Assembly (NCBI RefSeq): GCF_024172165.1
Contig: NZ_JAMZEB010000002.1
Coordinates: 4,237,501 to 4,301,500, forward strand
Length of the DNA: 64,000 nt
From: Nonomuraea thailandensis
GTDB taxonomy: Bacteria; Actinomycetota; Actinomycetes; Streptosporangiales; Streptosporangiaceae
Direction: 5' to 3'
Made by a program: the position numbers and the translations under genes. This document shows positions 63,109 through 64,000 of the stretch, piece after piece. The stretch's first letter is position 1. Every line of letters starts with the position of its first letter. The notes under the pieces are model-generated. The model worked only from the letters and a program-made list of their open reading frames with translations, ran no database searches and had not been told where the DNA came from.

Positions 63109-64000
63109 TCAGGCGGGCGTGGTCACGTCCAGGACGGCCTTGCCCGCGACGCGCCGCTCCAGCAGCGCCTGCGCGGCCTCGGCGATGCGCTCCCAGGAGC
63201 CGCGCCAGCCGATCTCCGGTGACAGCCGCCCCGCCGCGGCGAAGCCGAGCAGCGTCGCGAGGTCCGGCCCGAACTCGCGAACGTCGCCGAACGTGCTCAT
63301 CGTCCTGGCGGGCCCGACGGAGAACAGCGAGTACGGCTCGAACACGGCCGGCTCGCCGGACGCCCAGCCGATGTTCTGCACGCTCCCGCCGGGCGCCAGG
63401 AGCGGCCAGGCCGCGACGAGCTGGGGCCCGCCCACGTTGTCGAGGATGAGGTCGACGGGCCGGTCGATGCCTTCCAGCCCGACCACCACCTCGTGGGCGC
63501 CCAGCCCGGCCAGACCCTCGCCACGCGCCGCCGACCCCACCGAGGCGATCACGTGGGCGCCGCCCAGGGCGGCGAGCTGCACGGCGTACCGCCCGACGCC
63601 GCCCGCGGCGCCGGTGACCAGCACCCGCCGCCCCAGGATGTCGCGGGTGCGCAACGTGCGCAGCGCGGTGACGCCGGCCATCGGGAGCGCGGCGGCGTCG
63701 GCGAGCTCCACCCGCCCGGGAACCTCGGCGACCGCGGTGCTGTCCACGGCCATGCGCTGTGCCCACGCGCCGGCGCCGAACGCCGCGACCCTGGTTCCTT
63801 CGGCGGGCCCGGTCCCGTCGGCCGCGGCGCGCACGACGACTCCGGCGGCGTCGTAGCCGTGCACGGTCCCGGCCGGCCGCCGACCGGCGAAGGCCACTTC
63901 GCCCCGGTTGAGGGAGATGTGCCGCACGTCGATCAGGAGCTGGTGCGGTGCCGGCTCGGGCTCGGCGGCGGTGGCGAGGCGCAGGGATCCGGGGGCGTCG
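63109..64000 (-). CDS. Quinone oxidoreductase-like medium-chain dehydrogenase (5' end outside window)
   Basis: The frame stays open through base 64000, so the start lies just outside; by family comparison only 10 or so residues are missing. GTVHGYDAAGVVVRAAADGTG, AALPMAGVTALRTLR, Rossmann motif VLVTGAAGGVGRYAVQLAAL (about 110-130 of the visible part) and LILDNVGGPQLVAAW. No structural zinc loop, so this is the QOR subgroup: NADPH-dependent reduction of quinones or enones. Ends GKAVLDVTTPA at 63109. Confidence 0.92.
   Translation of the reverse strand, partial: DAPGSLRLATAAEPEPAPHQLLIDVRHISLNRGEVAFAGRRPAGTVHGYDAAGVVVRAAADGTGPAEGTRVAAFGAGAWAQRMAVDSTAVAEVPGRVELADAAALPMAGVTALRTLRTRDILGRRVLVTGAAGGVGRYAVQLAALGGAHVIASVGSAARGEGLAGLGAHEVVVGLEGIDRPVDLILDNVGGPQLVAAWPLLAPGGSVQNIGWASGEPAVFEPYSLFSVGPARTMSTFGDVREFGPDLATLLGFAAAGRLSPEIGWRGSWERIAEAAQALLERRVAGKAVLDVTTPA

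Noticed and set aside
1..64000. tRNA, rRNA, CRISPR array, insertion sequence, phage or plasmid genes
   Set aside because: I found no clover-leaf-like gene, repeat-spacer array, transposase, integrase or replication protein; the tandem repeats present are short and lack spacers.

Overview
The window is about 64 kb of very GC-rich DNA. Start codons are often GTG or TTG, four-base ATGA/GTGA overlaps are common, and there are many TetR, MarR, HxlR and PadR regulators, a DUF2243/CtaG pair, a DUF3040 protein and WXG100-like proteins. This fits a filamentous actinomycete; Streptosporangiaceae (Nonomuraea-like) is my best guess, as an inference from gene content only. I see no rRNA, tRNA, CRISPR array, insertion sequence, phage or plasmid gene. 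It reads as chromosomal accessory sequence made of many small regulator-plus-enzyme cassettes.

Layout. 1-7.4 kb: three tandem GH31 glycosidases/transglycosylases (the first cut by the window edge). The middle one has the full architecture of the 3-alpha-isomaltosyltransferase CtsY that makes cyclic tetrasaccharide (cycloalternan); the third carries a C-terminal starch-binding domain. 7.4-12 kb: a broken SH3-domain gene, lgt, a secreted PL11 rhamnogalacturonan lyase behind a clear promoter/operator, and an enolase-superfamily enzyme. 12-15 kb: an unknown large protein, a lipoprotein and a WXG100-like protein. 15-19.2 kb: an iron-dependent oxygenase-like protein, an FAD/NAD(P)-binding protein, a CtaG-like protein and a DUF2243 protein. 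19.3-24 kb: a helix-turn-helix/hydrolase operon controlled from a 42-bp perfect palindrome, a cupin, and a PadR/FAD-monooxygenase operon. 24-27 kb: an ECF42-type sigma factor module. 27-30.2 kb: SDR/TetR and TetR/streptogramin-type acetyltransferase divergent pairs, and lspA. 30-34 kb: yciO, PPK2, two small secreted proteins and a hydrolase/HxlR pair.

34-47 kb: an isolated cytochrome oxidase subunit I (ctaD), an AEC transporter, a probable Zur-controlled CobW-like protein, a Tat-exported PhoX-like protein, two YCII proteins, a serine hydrolase, two paralogous four-cysteine secreted proteins, and TetR/SDR and HxlR/RidA divergent pairs. 47-55.5 kb: two large paralogous repeat-type proteins (DUF6493-like) flanking a TetR/FMN-reductase/MFS efflux cassette. 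55.5-58.3 kb: a hydrolase and a second-type GAPDH divergent from a MarR regulator, an arrangement that recalls GAPDH-inhibitor resistance loci. 58.3-62.2 kb: an iron-controlled siderophore locus (siderophore-interacting reductase, Fes-like esterase, MbtH and an NRPS) with two iron boxes.

The most surprising points are: the siderophore NRPS, which has lost nearly all of its condensation and adenylation domains yet stays in frame as a C-stub/T/TE protein overlapping mbtH; the 42-bp perfect palindrome that touches a start codon; the CtsY-like GH31 cluster; the Zur-box CobW-like protein lacking the Walker A lysine; an SDR whose catalytic tyrosine is phenylalanine; and the paired giant paralogs around an efflux cassette. 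Most regulator genes face the gene they probably control, and many of these gaps contain dyads that can be read by eye.
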